From positions 1,100,455 to 1,164,454 of the forward strand of contig NZ_AHBZ03000027.1 in assembly GCF_000238375.3 (NCBI RefSeq): a stretch of DNA of 64,000 nt. The letters run 5' to 3'. This DNA is from Pseudoalteromonas citrea (GTDB taxonomy: Bacteria > Pseudomonadota > Gammaproteobacteria > Enterobacterales > Alteromonadaceae). Positions 17,081 to 27,445 of the stretch are shown piece by piece. The translations under genes were made by a program, and so were the position numbers. The first letter of the stretch is position 1, and every line of letters starts with the position of its first letter. The notes below the pieces were generated by a model, which worked only from the letters and a program-made list of their open reading frames with translations, was not told the origin of the DNA and did no database searches.

Positions 17081-17974
17081 ATGAGCACAGGATACAAAAG
17101 CCCAGGAAGAACATTTAGAGAGGCACTGAAAGCGAACCAGCCACTGCAAATTGTCGGCACTATTAATGCTTACAGTGCGATTATGGCAAAGCAAATAGGC
17201 CATCAAGCAATTTATTTATCAGGTGGCGGTGTCGCGAATGCGTCTTATGGTTTGCCTGATTTAGGTATGACGTCATTAAATGATGTGATTGTTGATGTGC
17301 AGCGCATTACTGCGGCGTGTGATTTACCTTTAATGGTTGATATTGACACCGGCTGGGGTGGTGCATTTAACATTGCAAAAACCATTAAAGATATGGAAAA
17401 AGCCGGCGCAGCAGCAGTCCATATGGAAGATCAAGTTGCACAAAAACGCTGTGGGCATCGCCCGAATAAAGAGATTGTCTCAACTGAAGAGATGGTCGAT
17501 AGAATTACAGCCGCAGTAGATGCCAGAACAGATCCTGATTTCTTTATTATGGCGCGTACCGACTCGTTCGCACAAGAAGGGTTAGAGGCAGCAATCGATA
17601 GAGCAAAAGCGTATGTTGCAGCGGGTGCTGACGGTATTTTTGCTGAAGCGGTTAAAACAGAAGCCCATTATCGTGCATTTAGCGAAGCATTAGATGTGCC
17701 TATCTTAGCGAATATCACCGAGTTTGGACAAACTGAACTTTGGAACAAAGAAGCGCTTGGTGAATGGGGCGTGGATATGGTGCTTTACCCTCTGAGTGCT
17801 TTCAGAGCAATGAATAAAGCTGCTGAAAACGTCTATCAGGCAATTTTATCGGATGGCGATCAAAAAGCTGTCATCGACACCATGCAAACTCGTATGGATT
17901 TATATGATTATCTTGGCTATCACGTGTACGAACAAAAGCTCGATTCATTATTCGCTGAAGGTAAGAATAAATAA
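17081..17974 (+). CDS. prpB: 2-methylisocitrate lyase PrpB
   Basis: 297 residues, the usual length. Splits 2-methylisocitrate into pyruvate and succinate, the last step of the methylcitrate cycle in the cytoplasm. The catalytic loop reads [10 protein letters not shown], with the essential cysteine. Mg-binding segments include [13 protein letters not shown] and [10 protein letters not shown], and [13 protein letters not shown] is the typical family strand. Ribosome site GAGAG before the ATG. Second gene of the operon. Confidence 0.96.
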   Translation: MSTGYKSPGRTFREALKANQPLQIVGTINAYSAIMAKQIGHQAIYLSGGGVANASYGLPDLGMTSLNDVIVDVQRITAACDLPLMVDIDTGWGGAFNIAKTIKDMEKAGAAAVHMEDQVAQKRCGHRPNKEIVSTEEMVDRITAAVDARTDPDFFIMARTDSFAQEGLEAAIDRAKAYVAAGADGIFAEAVKTEAHYRAFSEALDVPILANITEFGQTELWNKEALGEWGVDMVLYPLSAFRAMNKAAENVYQAILSDGDQKAVIDTMQTRMDLYDYLGYHVYEQKLDSLFAEGKNK

Positions 17975-18081
17975 TCGTCAACACAATATATAAGTGCCTG
18001 TTAATACGGGCGCTTACAATAGAAAATTATACAAAATAACTATCAATACACAGCAGGTTAAAAATTTCAGGAGATAATACC

Positions 18082-19203
18082 ATGGCAAAAGTACTTAGTG
18101 GTGCGGGCCTTCGCGGTCAAGTCGCAGGGAAAACAGCATTATCAACAGTAGGCGTATCAGGGTCGGGTTTAACGTACCGAGGCTATGATGTAAAAGACTT
18201 AGCACAAAACTGTGACTTTGAAGAAGTGGCACACCTTATTTTAAAAGGTCATTTACCAACACAAGGCGAGTTAGATGCATATAAAAACACGTTACGTTCA
18301 ATGCGAGGCCTACCGGTTGCGTTAAAAGAAGTGTTAGAACGTATTCCTGCTGATGCCCATCCAATGGACGTATTAAGAACAGGTTGTTCAATGCTTGGCA
18401 ATTTAGAGGGTGAGTCGAGCTTTGATATTCAAGGCCAAGTAACAGATCGCATGTTGGCGTGTTTCCCGAGTATTATTTGTTATTGGTACCGTTTTAGCCA
18501 TGATGGTGTACGTGTTGAGGTTGAGACTGATGATGACTCAATTGGTGGGCACTTCTTACATATGCTGCATGGTAAAAAGCCCAATGAACTACATGAGCGT
18601 GTAATGCATGTCTCACTCATTTTATATGCTGAGCATGAGTTTAATGCGTCAACATTTACAGCGCGTGTTTGTGCATCAACGCTATCAGACATGCATTCAT
18701 GTGTGACTGGAGCAATCGGTTCATTACGTGGTCCATTACATGGCGGTGCCAACGAAGCCGCAATGGAAATGATCGAAGGCTTTACGTCAGCAGATCATGC
18801 CGAAGAAGAAATGATGGGTAAATTGGCACGCAAAGAGAAAATAATGGGCTTTGGTCACGCGATTTACTCTGAGTCAGACCCGCGTAATGAGATTATTAAG
18901 CAATGGTCAGAGAAGCTGGCTGATGAAGTCGGTGATACCGTGCTATACGCCGCCTCTGAGCGCTGTGAAGCAGTGATGTGGCGTGAGAAAAAGCTATTCT
19001 GTAACGCTGATTTTTTCCATGCATCTGCTTATAACTTTATGGGGATTCCAACCAAACTGTTTACCCCTATCTTTGTGATGTCTCGTTTGACTGGGTGGGC
19101 TGCACACGTTATGGAACAACGTGCAGATAACCGTATTATTCGCCCATCTGCAGATTACACAGGCGAAGATTTACGTCCAGTAACCCCGATTGCTGAACGT
19201 TAA
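18082..19203 (+). CDS. prpC: 2-methylcitrate synthase PrpC
   Basis: 373 residues in the citrate synthase family. Condenses propionyl-CoA with oxaloacetate to 2-methylcitrate. Starts with AGLRGQVAGKTALSTVGVSG and GLTYRGYDVKDLA, as in PrpC rather than GltA. Catalytic residues are visible in SLRGPLHGGANEAAMEM (His), IMGFGHAIYSESDPRN (His) and FFHASAYNFMGIP (Asp/Glu position not fully clear). AGGAG at 18070-18074 sets the start. The gap from prpB is 107 bases with no gene. Confidence 0.95.
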   Translation: MAKVLSGAGLRGQVAGKTALSTVGVSGSGLTYRGYDVKDLAQNCDFEEVAHLILKGHLPTQGELDAYKNTLRSMRGLPVALKEVLERIPADAHPMDVLRTGCSMLGNLEGESSFDIQGQVTDRMLACFPSIICYWYRFSHDGVRVEVETDDDSIGGHFLHMLHGKKPNELHERVMHVSLILYAEHEFNASTFTARVCASTLSDMHSCVTGAIGSLRGPLHGGANEAAMEMIEGFTSADHAEEEMMGKLARKEKIMGFGHAIYSESDPRNEIIKQWSEKLADEVGDTVLYAASERCEAVMWREKKLFCNADFFHASAYNFMGIPTKLFTPIFVMSRLTGWAAHVMEQRADNRIIRPSADYTGEDLRPVTPIAER

Positions 19204-19296
19204 TTTTCACAATTGATACTTATGGCAAAACACGCAGTCATGTGTTTTGCCTCTTAGCTTTAGAACCGTCACCTTATTTTGCCTGTGGATGTAGTT

Positions 19297-21888
19297 ATGA
19301 ACACAAAATTCCGTAAACTGTTGCCTAATAGCCAGTTAAGCTTTTACGATACCCGCGAAGCCATTGAGTCGCTAAAACCAGGCGCATACGATGCATTGCC
19401 TTATACTTCTCGCGTACTGGCTGAAAACCTTGTGCGTCGTTGTGAACCTGAAAAACTAGATGCGAGCTTGACGCAAATTATTGAACGTCGCCGCGATTTA
19501 GATTTTCCGTGGTTTCCTGCTCGCGTGGTATGCCATGATATTTTAGGCCAAACAGCCTTGGTTGATTTAGCCGGTTTACGAGATGCCATTGCTGCCAAAG
19601 GTGGAGATCCATCAAAGGTCAACCCAGTTGTCCCTACCCAGCTTATTGTTGATCATTCACTGGCTGTAGAGCATCCCGGTTTTGAAGAAGATGCATTTGA
19701 GAAAAACCGTGCAATCGAAGACCGCCGTAATGAAGACCGCTTTCACTTTATCAATTGGACAAAAACGGCATTTAAAAATGTTGATGTGATCCAGCCGGGT
19801 AACGGCATCATGCATCAGATCAATTTAGAGAAAATGTCGCCTGTGGTGCATGCGCGTGATGGCGTGGCATTTCCTGATACGTTGGTTGGCACTGACAGCC
19901 ATACGCCGCACGTTGATGCACTTGGTGTTATCGCCGTAGGGGTTGGTGGCTTAGAAGCTGAAAGTGTCATGCTGGGACGTGCTTCTTACATGCGTTTACC
20001 TGATATTGTGGGCGTTGAGCTTATGGGTAAAGCACAACCGGGGATCACAGCCACAGATATCGTACTGGCGATCACGGAGTTTTTGCGTGCTGAAAAAGTG
20101 GTGGGAGCTTATCTTGAATTTTACGGTGAAGGGGCTGCCAGTTTAACCCTTGGCGACCGTGCAACTATCTCTAATATGACACCTGAATATGGTGCAACCG
20201 CAGCGATGTTTTATATCGACCAGCAGACCATTGATTATTTAAAGATCACAGGTCGTGATGATGAACAAGTTCAGCTGGTAGAAAACTATGCTAAGCACAC
20301 CGGCTTGTGGGCAGATAGCCTAGAAAAAGCTGAATATGAGCGGGTTTTAAAATTTGATTTATCGGCAGTGGGCCGTAATATCGCTGGGCCTTCCAATCCG
20401 CATAAACGGGTAGCCACCGCTGATCTTGCCAAAACTGGGATTGCCGGTAAAGTTGAGCAAGAAGAGGGTAAAATGCCCGACGGCGCAGTGATCATTGCTG
20501 CCATTACAAGCTGCACCAATACCAGTAACCCACGCAATGTTATTGCGGCTGGATTGTTAGCACGTAACGCCAATGCGAAAGGCTTGGTGCGCAAACCGTG
20601 GGTTAAGTCTTCATTGGCACCGGGCTCAAAAGCTGTAAAGTTGTATTTAGAAGACTCTGAATTACTCCCAGAACTTGAACAGCTTGGTTTCGGTATTGTC
20701 GCGTTTGCTTGTACTACGTGTAATGGGATGAGTGGTGCACTTGACCCGAAAATTCAGCAAGAAGTTATTGATCGAGATTTATATTCAACAGCGGTATTGT
20801 CAGGCAATCGTAACTTTGATGGTCGTATTCACCCTTATGCAAAACAAGCGTTTTTAGCATCTCCTCCTTTGGTTGTGGCTTATGCCATTGCGGGTACGAT
20901 CCGCTTTGATATTGAAAAAGATGTACTTGGACATGATCAAGATGGCACGCCTATCACTTTGAAAGATTTGTGGCCAAGTGATGAAGAGATTGATGCCGTT
21001 ATAGCAAAAAGTGTAAAGCCAGAGCATTTCCGTCAAGTGTATGAGCCGATGTTTGATTTAACCGTCGATTACGGTGAAGACAATGATCCATTGTATGACT
21101 GGCGAAAAATGAGTACTTACATTCGTCGCCCGCCTTATTGGGAAGGTGCATTAGCTGCTGAGCGCACCATGAAAGGGATGCGCCCACTTGCGGTATTAGG
21201 TGACAATATCACCACGGACCATTTATCTCCTTCAAATGCCATTATGGCAAGCAGTGCTGCGGGTGAATATTTGGCAAAAATGGGCCTACCAGAAGAAGAT
21301 TTTAACTCATATGCAACCCACCGTGGCGACCATTTAACGGCGCAGCGCGCTACGTTTGCTAACCCTAAGTTATTCAATGAAATGGTACGTGATGACAAGG
21401 GTGAAATAAAACAAGGTTCATTAGCGCGCATTGAACCTGAAGGGCAGCAAACACGCATGTGGGAAGCGATCGAAACCTACATGGAACGTAAACAGCCTTT
21501 GATCATTGTGGCGGGTGCGGACTATGGCCAAGGCTCATCACGAGACTGGGCAGCCAAAGGAGTTCGCCTAGCGGGTGTGGAAGTGATTGCCGCTGAAGGA
21601 TTTGAGCGTATTCACCGTACCAACTTAATTGGTATGGGTGTATTACCCCTTGAATTTGCTGCGGGTACAACCCGTAAAACGTTAGCCATTGACGGCACTG
21701 AAACATACGACGTTGAGGGGGATACTAGCCCTGGTGCAACGTTAACGCTTATCATCCATCGCACAAATGGTGAACGTGTTGAAGTACCGATGCTATGTCG
21801 GTTAGATACTGCAGAAGAAGTGTCAATTTATGCTGCAGGTGGTGTATTACAGCGTTTCGCGAAAGATTTCTTAGAAGCAAATACGTAA
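19297..21888 (+). CDS. acnD: Fe/S-dependent 2-methylcitrate dehydratase AcnD
   Basis: 863 residues in the aconitase family. Dehydrates 2-methylcitrate to 2-methylaconitate, which PrpF then isomerises. Start taken as ATG 19297, giving MNTKFRKLLPNSQLSFYDTR, the expected AcnD N-terminus; a TTG six codons earlier is less likely. Cluster cysteines are in AAITSCTNTSNP and FACTTCNGMSGAL. Other landmarks are LVGTDSHTPHVDALGVIAVG, SNPRNVIAAGLLARNA, and GADYGQGSSRDWAAKGVRLA. The pair acnD-prpF substitutes for PrpD. Confidence 0.95.
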   Translation: MNTKFRKLLPNSQLSFYDTREAIESLKPGAYDALPYTSRVLAENLVRRCEPEKLDASLTQIIERRRDLDFPWFPARVVCHDILGQTALVDLAGLRDAIAAKGGDPSKVNPVVPTQLIVDHSLAVEHPGFEEDAFEKNRAIEDRRNEDRFHFINWTKTAFKNVDVIQPGNGIMHQINLEKMSPVVHARDGVAFPDTLVGTDSHTPHVDALGVIAVGVGGLEAESVMLGRASYMRLPDIVGVELMGKAQPGITATDIVLAITEFLRAEKVVGAYLEFYGEGAASLTLGDRATISNMTPEYGATAAMFYIDQQTIDYLKITGRDDEQVQLVENYAKHTGLWADSLEKAEYERVLKFDLSAVGRNIAGPSNPHKRVATADLAKTGIAGKVEQEEGKMPDGAVIIAAITSCTNTSNPRNVIAAGLLARNANAKGLVRKPWVKSSLAPGSKAVKLYLEDSELLPELEQLGFGIVAFACTTCNGMSGALDPKIQQEVIDRDLYSTAVLSGNRNFDGRIHPYAKQAFLASPPLVVAYAIAGTIRFDIEKDVLGHDQDGTPITLKDLWPSDEEIDAVIAKSVKPEHFRQVYEPMFDLTVDYGEDNDPLYDWRKMSTYIRRPPYWEGALAAERTMKGMRPLAVLGDNITTDHLSPSNAIMASSAAGEYLAKMGLPEEDFNSYATHRGDHLTAQRATFANPKLFNEMVRDDKGEIKQGSLARIEPEGQQTRMWEAIETYMERKQPLIIVAGADYGQGSSRDWAAKGVRLAGVEVIAAEGFERIHRTNLIGMGVLPLEFAAGTTRKTLAIDGTETYDVEGDTSPGATLTLIIHRTNGERVEVPMLCRLDTAEEVSIYAAGGVLQRFAKDFLEANT

Positions 21889-22009
21889 TTTCTTCCATTT
21901 GAGCACGACGGCCTAGGCTTGAAATATGATGATTTTTTCAGGCCTAACTTCTTTTAGTCATGATATGTAACGGGCTTTTATGCAACGAAAGCTCTACCAA
22001 GGAATTCTG

Positions 22010-23185
22010 ATGTCTTATAAACCACAGATCAAAATACCCGCGACCTATATGCGTGGTGGCACAAGTAAAGGGGTGTTTTTCAATTTAACTGATTTACCTG
22101 AAGCAGCCCAACACGCAGGGCCCGACAGAGACCAATTACTGTTGCGTGTGATTGGCAGCCCAGATCCTTATGCTAAACAAACAGACGGTATGGGGGGAGC
22201 AACATCCAGTACCAGTAAAACGGTGATTTTATCAAAAAGTAGTCAGCCAGATCATGACGTAGACTATCTGTTTGGTCAGGTTGCGATAGACAAACCTTTT
22301 ATAGATTGGAGTGGTAACTGCGGTAACTTAACTGCTGCTGTGGGGTCATTCGCTATCAGCAATGGTTTAGTGGATGCACAGCGGATCCCTGAAAATGGCA
22401 TTGCTATTGTGCGTATTTGGCAAGCAAATATAAAAAAAACCATCATTGCCCATGTGCCGATCACCAATAATGAGGTACAAGAAACCGGAGATTTTGAACT
22501 CGATGGCGTGACCTTTCCCGCTGCAGAGGTAGTGGTGGAGTTTATGGATCCGGCGGCGGGTGACGGCGCGATGTTCCCGTCAGGTAACTTGGTTGACACC
22601 TTGGAAGTACCAGATATAGGCAGTTTTTCGGTGACCATGATCAATGCGGGGATCCCGACTCTGTTCTTTAATGCGCAAGACTTAGGCTACGACGGAACAG
22701 AATTACAAGAAGCCATCAATACAGATGACGCAGCGTTACAGCGTTTTGAAACTATTCGCGCTTATGGCGCTGTGAAAATGGGTTTAATTGACAATATAGA
22801 AGAGGCTGTAACTCGACAGCACACGCCAAAGATTGCCTTTGTCAGTCAAGCAAAAGGTTATACCTCGTCAAGCGGTAAAGTAATTAACAGCCATGAGATT
22901 GACGTGTGTGTCCGTGCATTATCAATGGGTAAATTACACCATGCCATGATGGGGACTGCGGCAGTTGCTATTGCCACAGCGGCGGCGATACCCGGCACTT
23001 TGGTGAATAGCGCGGCTGGCGGTGTCTCACGAGATAGCGTGACGTTTGGTCATCCCTCAGGCACTTTAAAAGTAGGTGCTGTAGCCAATAAAGTGGAGGG
23101 CCAATGGCAAGCAAAAAGTGCCGTAATGAGCCGCAGTGCGCGGGTATTGATGGAAGGCAATGTTAGAGTGCCACCAGCGGATTAG
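22010..23185 (+). CDS. prpF: 2-methylaconitate isomerase PrpF
   Basis: 391 residues. Start at ATG 22010, preceded by AAGGA, gives MSYKPQIKIPATYMRGGTSK. The MRGGTSKGVFF motif carries the lysine involved in isomerisation, and DGMGGATSSTSKT and WSGNCGNLTAAVG are the other family signatures (PrpF has a diaminopimelate epimerase-like fold). It works on the AcnD product, giving the isomer that standard aconitase can hydrate. Last gene of the methylcitrate operon, closed by a terminator at 23223. Confidence 0.95.
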   Translation: MSYKPQIKIPATYMRGGTSKGVFFNLTDLPEAAQHAGPDRDQLLLRVIGSPDPYAKQTDGMGGATSSTSKTVILSKSSQPDHDVDYLFGQVAIDKPFIDWSGNCGNLTAAVGSFAISNGLVDAQRIPENGIAIVRIWQANIKKTIIAHVPITNNEVQETGDFELDGVTFPAAEVVVEFMDPAAGDGAMFPSGNLVDTLEVPDIGSFSVTMINAGIPTLFFNAQDLGYDGTELQEAINTDDAALQRFETIRAYGAVKMGLIDNIEEAVTRQHTPKIAFVSQAKGYTSSSGKVINSHEIDVCVRALSMGKLHHAMMGTAAVAIATAAAIPGTLVNSAAGGVSRDSVTFGHPSGTLKVGAVANKVEGQWQAKSAVMSRSARVLMEGNVRVPPAD

Positions 23186-23222
23186 CCGATTGTTAGAATC
23201 TAGAATAAATCGACATGTCATT

Positions 23223-23243
23223 AAAGCCCATTAGGGCTTTTTT
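23223..23243 (+). terminator. Terminator of the prp operon
   Basis: AAAGCCC - ATTA - GGGCTTTTTT, 38 bases after the prpF stop. Confidence 0.88.
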
Positions 23244-23275
23244 ATTCAGTAAAAAATGTATTGAGGTTAGGGATA

Positions 23276-23872
23276 ATGTATATGGAAGCCGTTATATCAT
23301 TGGTATTAACAACTGCATTGCTATTGGGTTCTCCTGGTCCTGCTCCGTTGGCATTGGCCGGCGTTGGTGCAAGTTTTGGTTTTAAAGGAGGAATGGGGTT
23401 TTTAACGGGTATTTTAGCGGGCTTACTGGTGGTGATTTTTGCCGTTGCGGCAGGGCTTGGTGCCTTATTAGCGGCTTACCCTCCTGTGAGCTTCTTATGC
23501 CAAGTGATTGGCGTAGCGTATTTGGTTTATGTCGCGTACAAAATAGCCTCCGGTCAAGGCGGCGTTAATGAATTGAATGGCACGGCACCCAGTTTTAAAG
23601 ATGGCTTTATTTTAAATCTTATCAATCCGAAGGCGTATGCGGCTTTTCTAGCAATATTTTCTAGCAATATGCTGGTGCTTGATAGTCAGTTACTCAGTGC
23701 CATAGTTACAGGCGCTATCTGCTTTTTAGTTGCCGTACTTGTCGATGGACTATGGATGGCCACAGGGGGTAGTTTTCGGCGCTTCTTTACTAAACCAACT
23801 CACGCAAAACGGCTGAGGCTCGGATTTTCTGGTGCGTTGCTGATCAGTATTATTGTGGCCTTTGTTTTATAA
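23276..23872 (+). CDS. LysE/RhtB-family amino-acid exporter
   Basis: 198 residues (start ATG 23276; the ATG at 23282 is also possible). Six hydrophobic segments, and the typical LysE beginning AVISLVLTTALLLGSPGPAP with the conserved SPGP turn. Also GFKGGMGFLTGILAGLL, CQVIGVAYLVYVAYKIASG and the NLINPKAYAAFLAIFSSN segment common in RhtB/ArgO exporters. Exports amino acids or related small molecules; the substrate cannot be told. It is a single gene downstream of the prp terminator and convergent with the histidine kinase. Confidence 0.88.
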   Translation: MYMEAVISLVLTTALLLGSPGPAPLALAGVGASFGFKGGMGFLTGILAGLLVVIFAVAAGLGALLAAYPPVSFLCQVIGVAYLVYVAYKIASGQGGVNELNGTAPSFKDGFILNLINPKAYAAFLAIFSSNMLVLDSQLLSAIVTGAICFLVAVLVDGLWMATGGSFRRFFTKPTHAKRLRLGFSGALLISIIVAFVL

Positions 23873-23914
23873 GTAAACTTTATTGTGATGGCTATTCTTA
23901 CAATCAAACAGGCC

Positions 23915-26164
23915 CTATGCGCTTAAGTCTTTTATCGTTAAATATTGGGTGAGAATTTGCTCTAGAGCTTGCGTGTCAATGGGTTTGGCCAAATGGGCAT
24001 TCATTCCAGTGTTTAAGTAGGTGTCTATATCTGATTCCATCACATTGGCGGTCAATGCAATAATGGGGAGTTGCTTGCTATTTAAGTGCTGCCGAATTTT
24101 TTGTGTTGCAGTTATTCCATCCATAATGGGCATTTGAATATCCATTAAGACTAAATCAAAATGTTGCGCTAGGATCAGTTCGACAGCTAGTTGCCCGTTG
24201 TTGGCAAGCTTAGGCGTAACACCAAATTGTTCTAGCAATCGTTTACTGACCACTTGGTTGACAGGGTTGTCCTCGACGAGCAGAACACTGATGTTGCAAA
24301 ACTGTGTTGGCTTGGCTGTTTTCTCCGTGAGTTGAGGCGGCTCTGTTTGTGGTTTGTTGGCCACTAAATCTGTAAATACAATAGGCAAATTCAAAGTGTG
24401 AATGGTGTTGTTTTCACCATGTGTATGGGCATTGCCAATGAGGTGTACCTTGGTAGTTGGCGCGTGATGAATGTTATCAGAGCTTGTTATTAGGCTCGCC
24501 TGTATAAATGCATCGGCCGGTGATAATTGATGAATAAGGCTATTAAAGTGCTTTAAATTATGAGCAATTTTGACGTCATAGCACCAATATAACAGTTGCT
24601 TTTTAAGTACTTTGCGGACAGCTAACTCAGGATAAAGTAACACACATACTTTTGCGTCATAGCGACGAGAGCGGTGGGTATTTGTCGATGCTACTGGGAT
24701 CTGAAATTGAAATACAGTGCCTTTTTCGCTCTTACTGCGCATTTTTATATTGCCGCCCATAAGAGCAGCTAGTTGCTTTGAAATGACGAGCCCAAGCCCG
24801 GTACCACCGAATTTACGTGAGGTGGACATTTGTGCTTGCGTGAATCGTGTAAAGAGCCGGCTTTTTTGTTCGGGCGTAATACCAATGCCGGTATCAACCA
24901 CTCTAAATATGATACTAGCTTGATCACTCATTGATGGAACAACTTTAATATCTAGCTTTACAAACCCTGTTTCAGTGAATTTGATGGCGTTGTTTAATAG
25001 GTTGAGCAGCACTTGATTTATGCGTCCTTCATCGCCTTTAAAGTACTGATAGCCAAGGTCATTAATACAAAACAACAGTTGCAGGCCTTTATCGTTTGCT
25101 GATTTTGTTAGCGTTGCTTTTAAATGATTAACGATATCATATAAGTCAAAATTTCGAATTTCTATGTCTAGTTTATTTTCTTCAATTTTTGAGTAATCTA
25201 ATATGTCATTAATGATCCTGAGCAGGTTTTTAGTCGAATAGTCGAGCATACGTAAGTGAGATTTTACTTTACTGAACTGTGTTTCATTTAAGCAAATTTC
25301 ACTGAGCCCTAAAATCCCATTCATGGGCGTGCGGATCTCATGTGACATATTCGATAGGAACTGGCTCTTTGCTATCGAAGCTTCCTCGGCTTGCGCTGAG
25401 CGATACCGTAATAGGTTGTTTATTTTTCTAAATACCACACTTAGCAGCAGCATAAATAACAGTGCGATAATAATGATGAAGTAAATAATGATGAGGTTAC
25501 GGTCATCGAGTGATTGGTTAATGATATTTTTTTGTAGAGTGATTTGTTGCACCAGTGCTTGCTGAGTCAGCTCAATAATGGCTTCATCTACGATATGCTG
25601 ATTGGAGATTAAAAATAAAATGTGCTTTTTAAGTTGCTGGTGCTTTCGTTCGTCAATATACAGAGCCGTAAACAAGCTAGGATTACCGGCTAAATAGTGT
25701 TTTATATCTTGCTCGTTTTTATCATTAGGTGTGTTGTAAAACGATAACAGTTTAGCGAACAGTTTTATTTCTTTATGGTCATCATATGTTGTTGCATTAC
25801 TCTTAATTTTCGCTTGTTCTATTAACTTTCGCGATGTTTTTAACACACTGACAATCTGTAAATACCGTGAAATAGTATTACTGAGTTGGTGCCAGCTTTG
25901 CGCAATGTTCGGGGCAACATAGGGAGATAGCATCAACTTATCAACGGTTAACTGCCAAGTTGCCTGTTTGTCAAAGTAGGTAACTTTATCGTGATTTATG
26001 AGTAAGGTTTCAATAATTAAAGCATTCACGGCAGGTTCTAATTCGGTATATAACGCACGCCTTTCATAATTTTTGTTTTGTGACACCACGTTATCAATGG
26101 TGGTGATGGAAAAGTAGGCGACAAAAATAAGTATGATAATTTCGAGGAGGTAATCTCGGATCAT
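23915..26164 (-). CDS. Hybrid sensor histidine kinase (periplasmic sensor, HisKA-HATPase-REC)
   Basis: 749 residues. An N-terminal membrane helix (LLEIIILIFVAYFSI) and a second near residue 225 (LIIIYFIIIIALLFMLLLSV) frame a helical periplasmic sensor that resembles the DAHL domain. HisKA has the phospho-acceptor in SNMSHEIRTPMNGILGLS. HATPase N and G boxes are QVLLNLLNNAIKFTETGFVK, VVDTGIGITPEQ and GGTGLGLVISKQLA. A complete receiver follows with SVLLVEDNPVNQ, acceptor Asp in DLVLMDIQMPIMDG, and a Lys in HLAKPID. No response regulator with an output domain is linked. The first 4 bases overlap the end of the upstream cytochrome gene (ATGA), so the two are coupled. Confidence 0.9.
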   Translation of the reverse strand: MIRDYLLEIIILIFVAYFSITTIDNVVSQNKNYERRALYTELEPAVNALIIETLLINHDKVTYFDKQATWQLTVDKLMLSPYVAPNIAQSWHQLSNTISRYLQIVSVLKTSRKLIEQAKIKSNATTYDDHKEIKLFAKLLSFYNTPNDKNEQDIKHYLAGNPSLFTALYIDERKHQQLKKHILFLISNQHIVDEAIIELTQQALVQQITLQKNIINQSLDDRNLIIIYFIIIIALLFMLLLSVVFRKINNLLRYRSAQAEEASIAKSQFLSNMSHEIRTPMNGILGLSEICLNETQFSKVKSHLRMLDYSTKNLLRIINDILDYSKIEENKLDIEIRNFDLYDIVNHLKATLTKSANDKGLQLLFCINDLGYQYFKGDEGRINQVLLNLLNNAIKFTETGFVKLDIKVVPSMSDQASIIFRVVDTGIGITPEQKSRLFTRFTQAQMSTSRKFGGTGLGLVISKQLAALMGGNIKMRSKSEKGTVFQFQIPVASTNTHRSRRYDAKVCVLLYPELAVRKVLKKQLLYWCYDVKIAHNLKHFNSLIHQLSPADAFIQASLITSSDNIHHAPTTKVHLIGNAHTHGENNTIHTLNLPIVFTDLVANKPQTEPPQLTEKTAKPTQFCNISVLLVEDNPVNQVVSKRLLEQFGVTPKLANNGQLAVELILAQHFDLVLMDIQMPIMDGITATQKIRQHLNSKQLPIIALTANVMESDIDTYLNTGMNAHLAKPIDTQALEQILTQYLTIKDLSA

Positions 26165-27189
26165 TTGTGTGCTACCTCAGTACTGCTAAACGCGTGTAAA
26201 AAAGCGACTAAATCTTGTTGAGTTTGTTCTGAGAGCTCTATACCTAACTGCATTTTTGCCATGAGTGAAACTGCCTCAGAAAGGGTTGCGACTGAACCAT
26301 TATGAAAATAAGGGGCTGTTAAAGTAACATTACGTAAGCTAGGCACCTTAAAAATATGCTTATCATTTGGGTTTTTTGTGACTTTATAGCGGCCTAAATC
26401 GTCTTTGAGTGAGCCTTGAATAAGGTCGATACGGCCCAGTTTTTGATACATATTGCCTCCGATGTTTCTTCCTTGATGGCAGCCAATACAACCGAGGCTT
26501 TGAAATGCGCGCCAACCTCGTTGCTGTTGTTGAGTAAGTGCATTCTGATCACCAAGAAGGTACCGATCAATGGGGGAATGAGGCGTAATTAACGTTGACT
26601 GATATAAAGTAATTGCTTTACTGATATTGTTTTTATTGATGGTATTTTCATTTAATTCAGAGAAAGCTTGTTTTATTGCAGGTTCTTTATTGAGCTTGGT
26701 AATGATTTGTGGCCAATTGCTATTCATTTCTGCGGGGTTATGGATCGGTCCAGCAATTTGTTCAAACAAATCAGTGCTTCTTCCGTCCCAAAATTGCCTA
26801 AAGTTGAAAACGGCATTGAGCACGGTAGGTGAATTGCGTTCCCCTAATGCGTTATTAAAGCCAGTCGATAGCGCAAACCCGTCATCGCCACCGTAATTAA
26901 CAAGGTGGCATGATGCACAGGCAATACTGTTATCGCCCGATAGCAACTTGCTATTAAAGAGTGATTTTCCTAATTGTACCCACCCTTGTTCGAAGTGTGC
27001 TTTTTCTGGGATAGGTTGAATTGGCCCCGGTACTGAAACAAACTCGAATTGGACCTGCTCTGATACGTTTTCGGTGTATGACTCTTTTAAATGGATGAAC
27101 TTTAGCCAAGCGTAACTTGCAACAATGCTCAATGTTGTAATAACCAAATAAGCGATGTGTTGAGCATAGTTATCTCTCACTTTAAACAA
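26161..27189 (-). CDS. Diheme cytochrome c peroxidase-family protein, membrane-anchored
   Basis: 342 residues. An uncleaved N-terminal anchor (IAYLVITTLSIVASYAWLKF) holds a periplasmic domain with two CXXCH heme sites, IACASCHLV near residue 95 and LGCIGCHQGRN near residue 235. Typical CCP/MauG segments are GKSLFNSKLLSGDN, ERNSPTVLNAVFNFRQFWDG and KVPSLRNVTLTAPYFHNGSV. It may reduce peroxide, or act as a redox sensor input. The gene starts the operon and overlaps the hybrid kinase by 4 bases, which suggests that the two work in one signalling path. Confidence 0.9.
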   Translation of the reverse strand: MFKVRDNYAQHIAYLVITTLSIVASYAWLKFIHLKESYTENVSEQVQFEFVSVPGPIQPIPEKAHFEQGWVQLGKSLFNSKLLSGDNSIACASCHLVNYGGDDGFALSTGFNNALGERNSPTVLNAVFNFRQFWDGRSTDLFEQIAGPIHNPAEMNSNWPQIITKLNKEPAIKQAFSELNENTINKNNISKAITLYQSTLITPHSPIDRYLLGDQNALTQQQQRGWRAFQSLGCIGCHQGRNIGGNMYQKLGRIDLIQGSLKDDLGRYKVTKNPNDKHIFKVPSLRNVTLTAPYFHNGSVATLSEAVSLMAKMQLGIELSEQTQQDLVAFLHAFSSTEVAHK

Positions 27190-27445
27190 ATCCTAGTATG
27201 TGATTTTGTTGTATTAAGTGTAGTCACTTTTTATGTAATGGTTACATGTAATTAGATTTAAAGTTTTAGTGGACTTCGTATTATTAGCAGGCTGTTTTGC
27301 CGTTACGTTAGTGTGTGAATTATTGGCTGAAATATTACAAACCTCGTTGAAATGTAAGGCTATGTAAAGTTTGTTGAGCTAGTTTGATAAGGCCTATTAC
27401 ACTTAAGGCTGTCATACATTAAAAAATCAACAGGAGCATTGAGAG

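Noticed and set aside
19279-19296. TTG start of AcnD
   Set aside because: The ATG at 19297 gives the family N-terminus and is the more likely start.
20286-20594. Minus-strand frame inside acnD
   Set aside because: Shadow of a well-supported gene without a ribosome site or domain.
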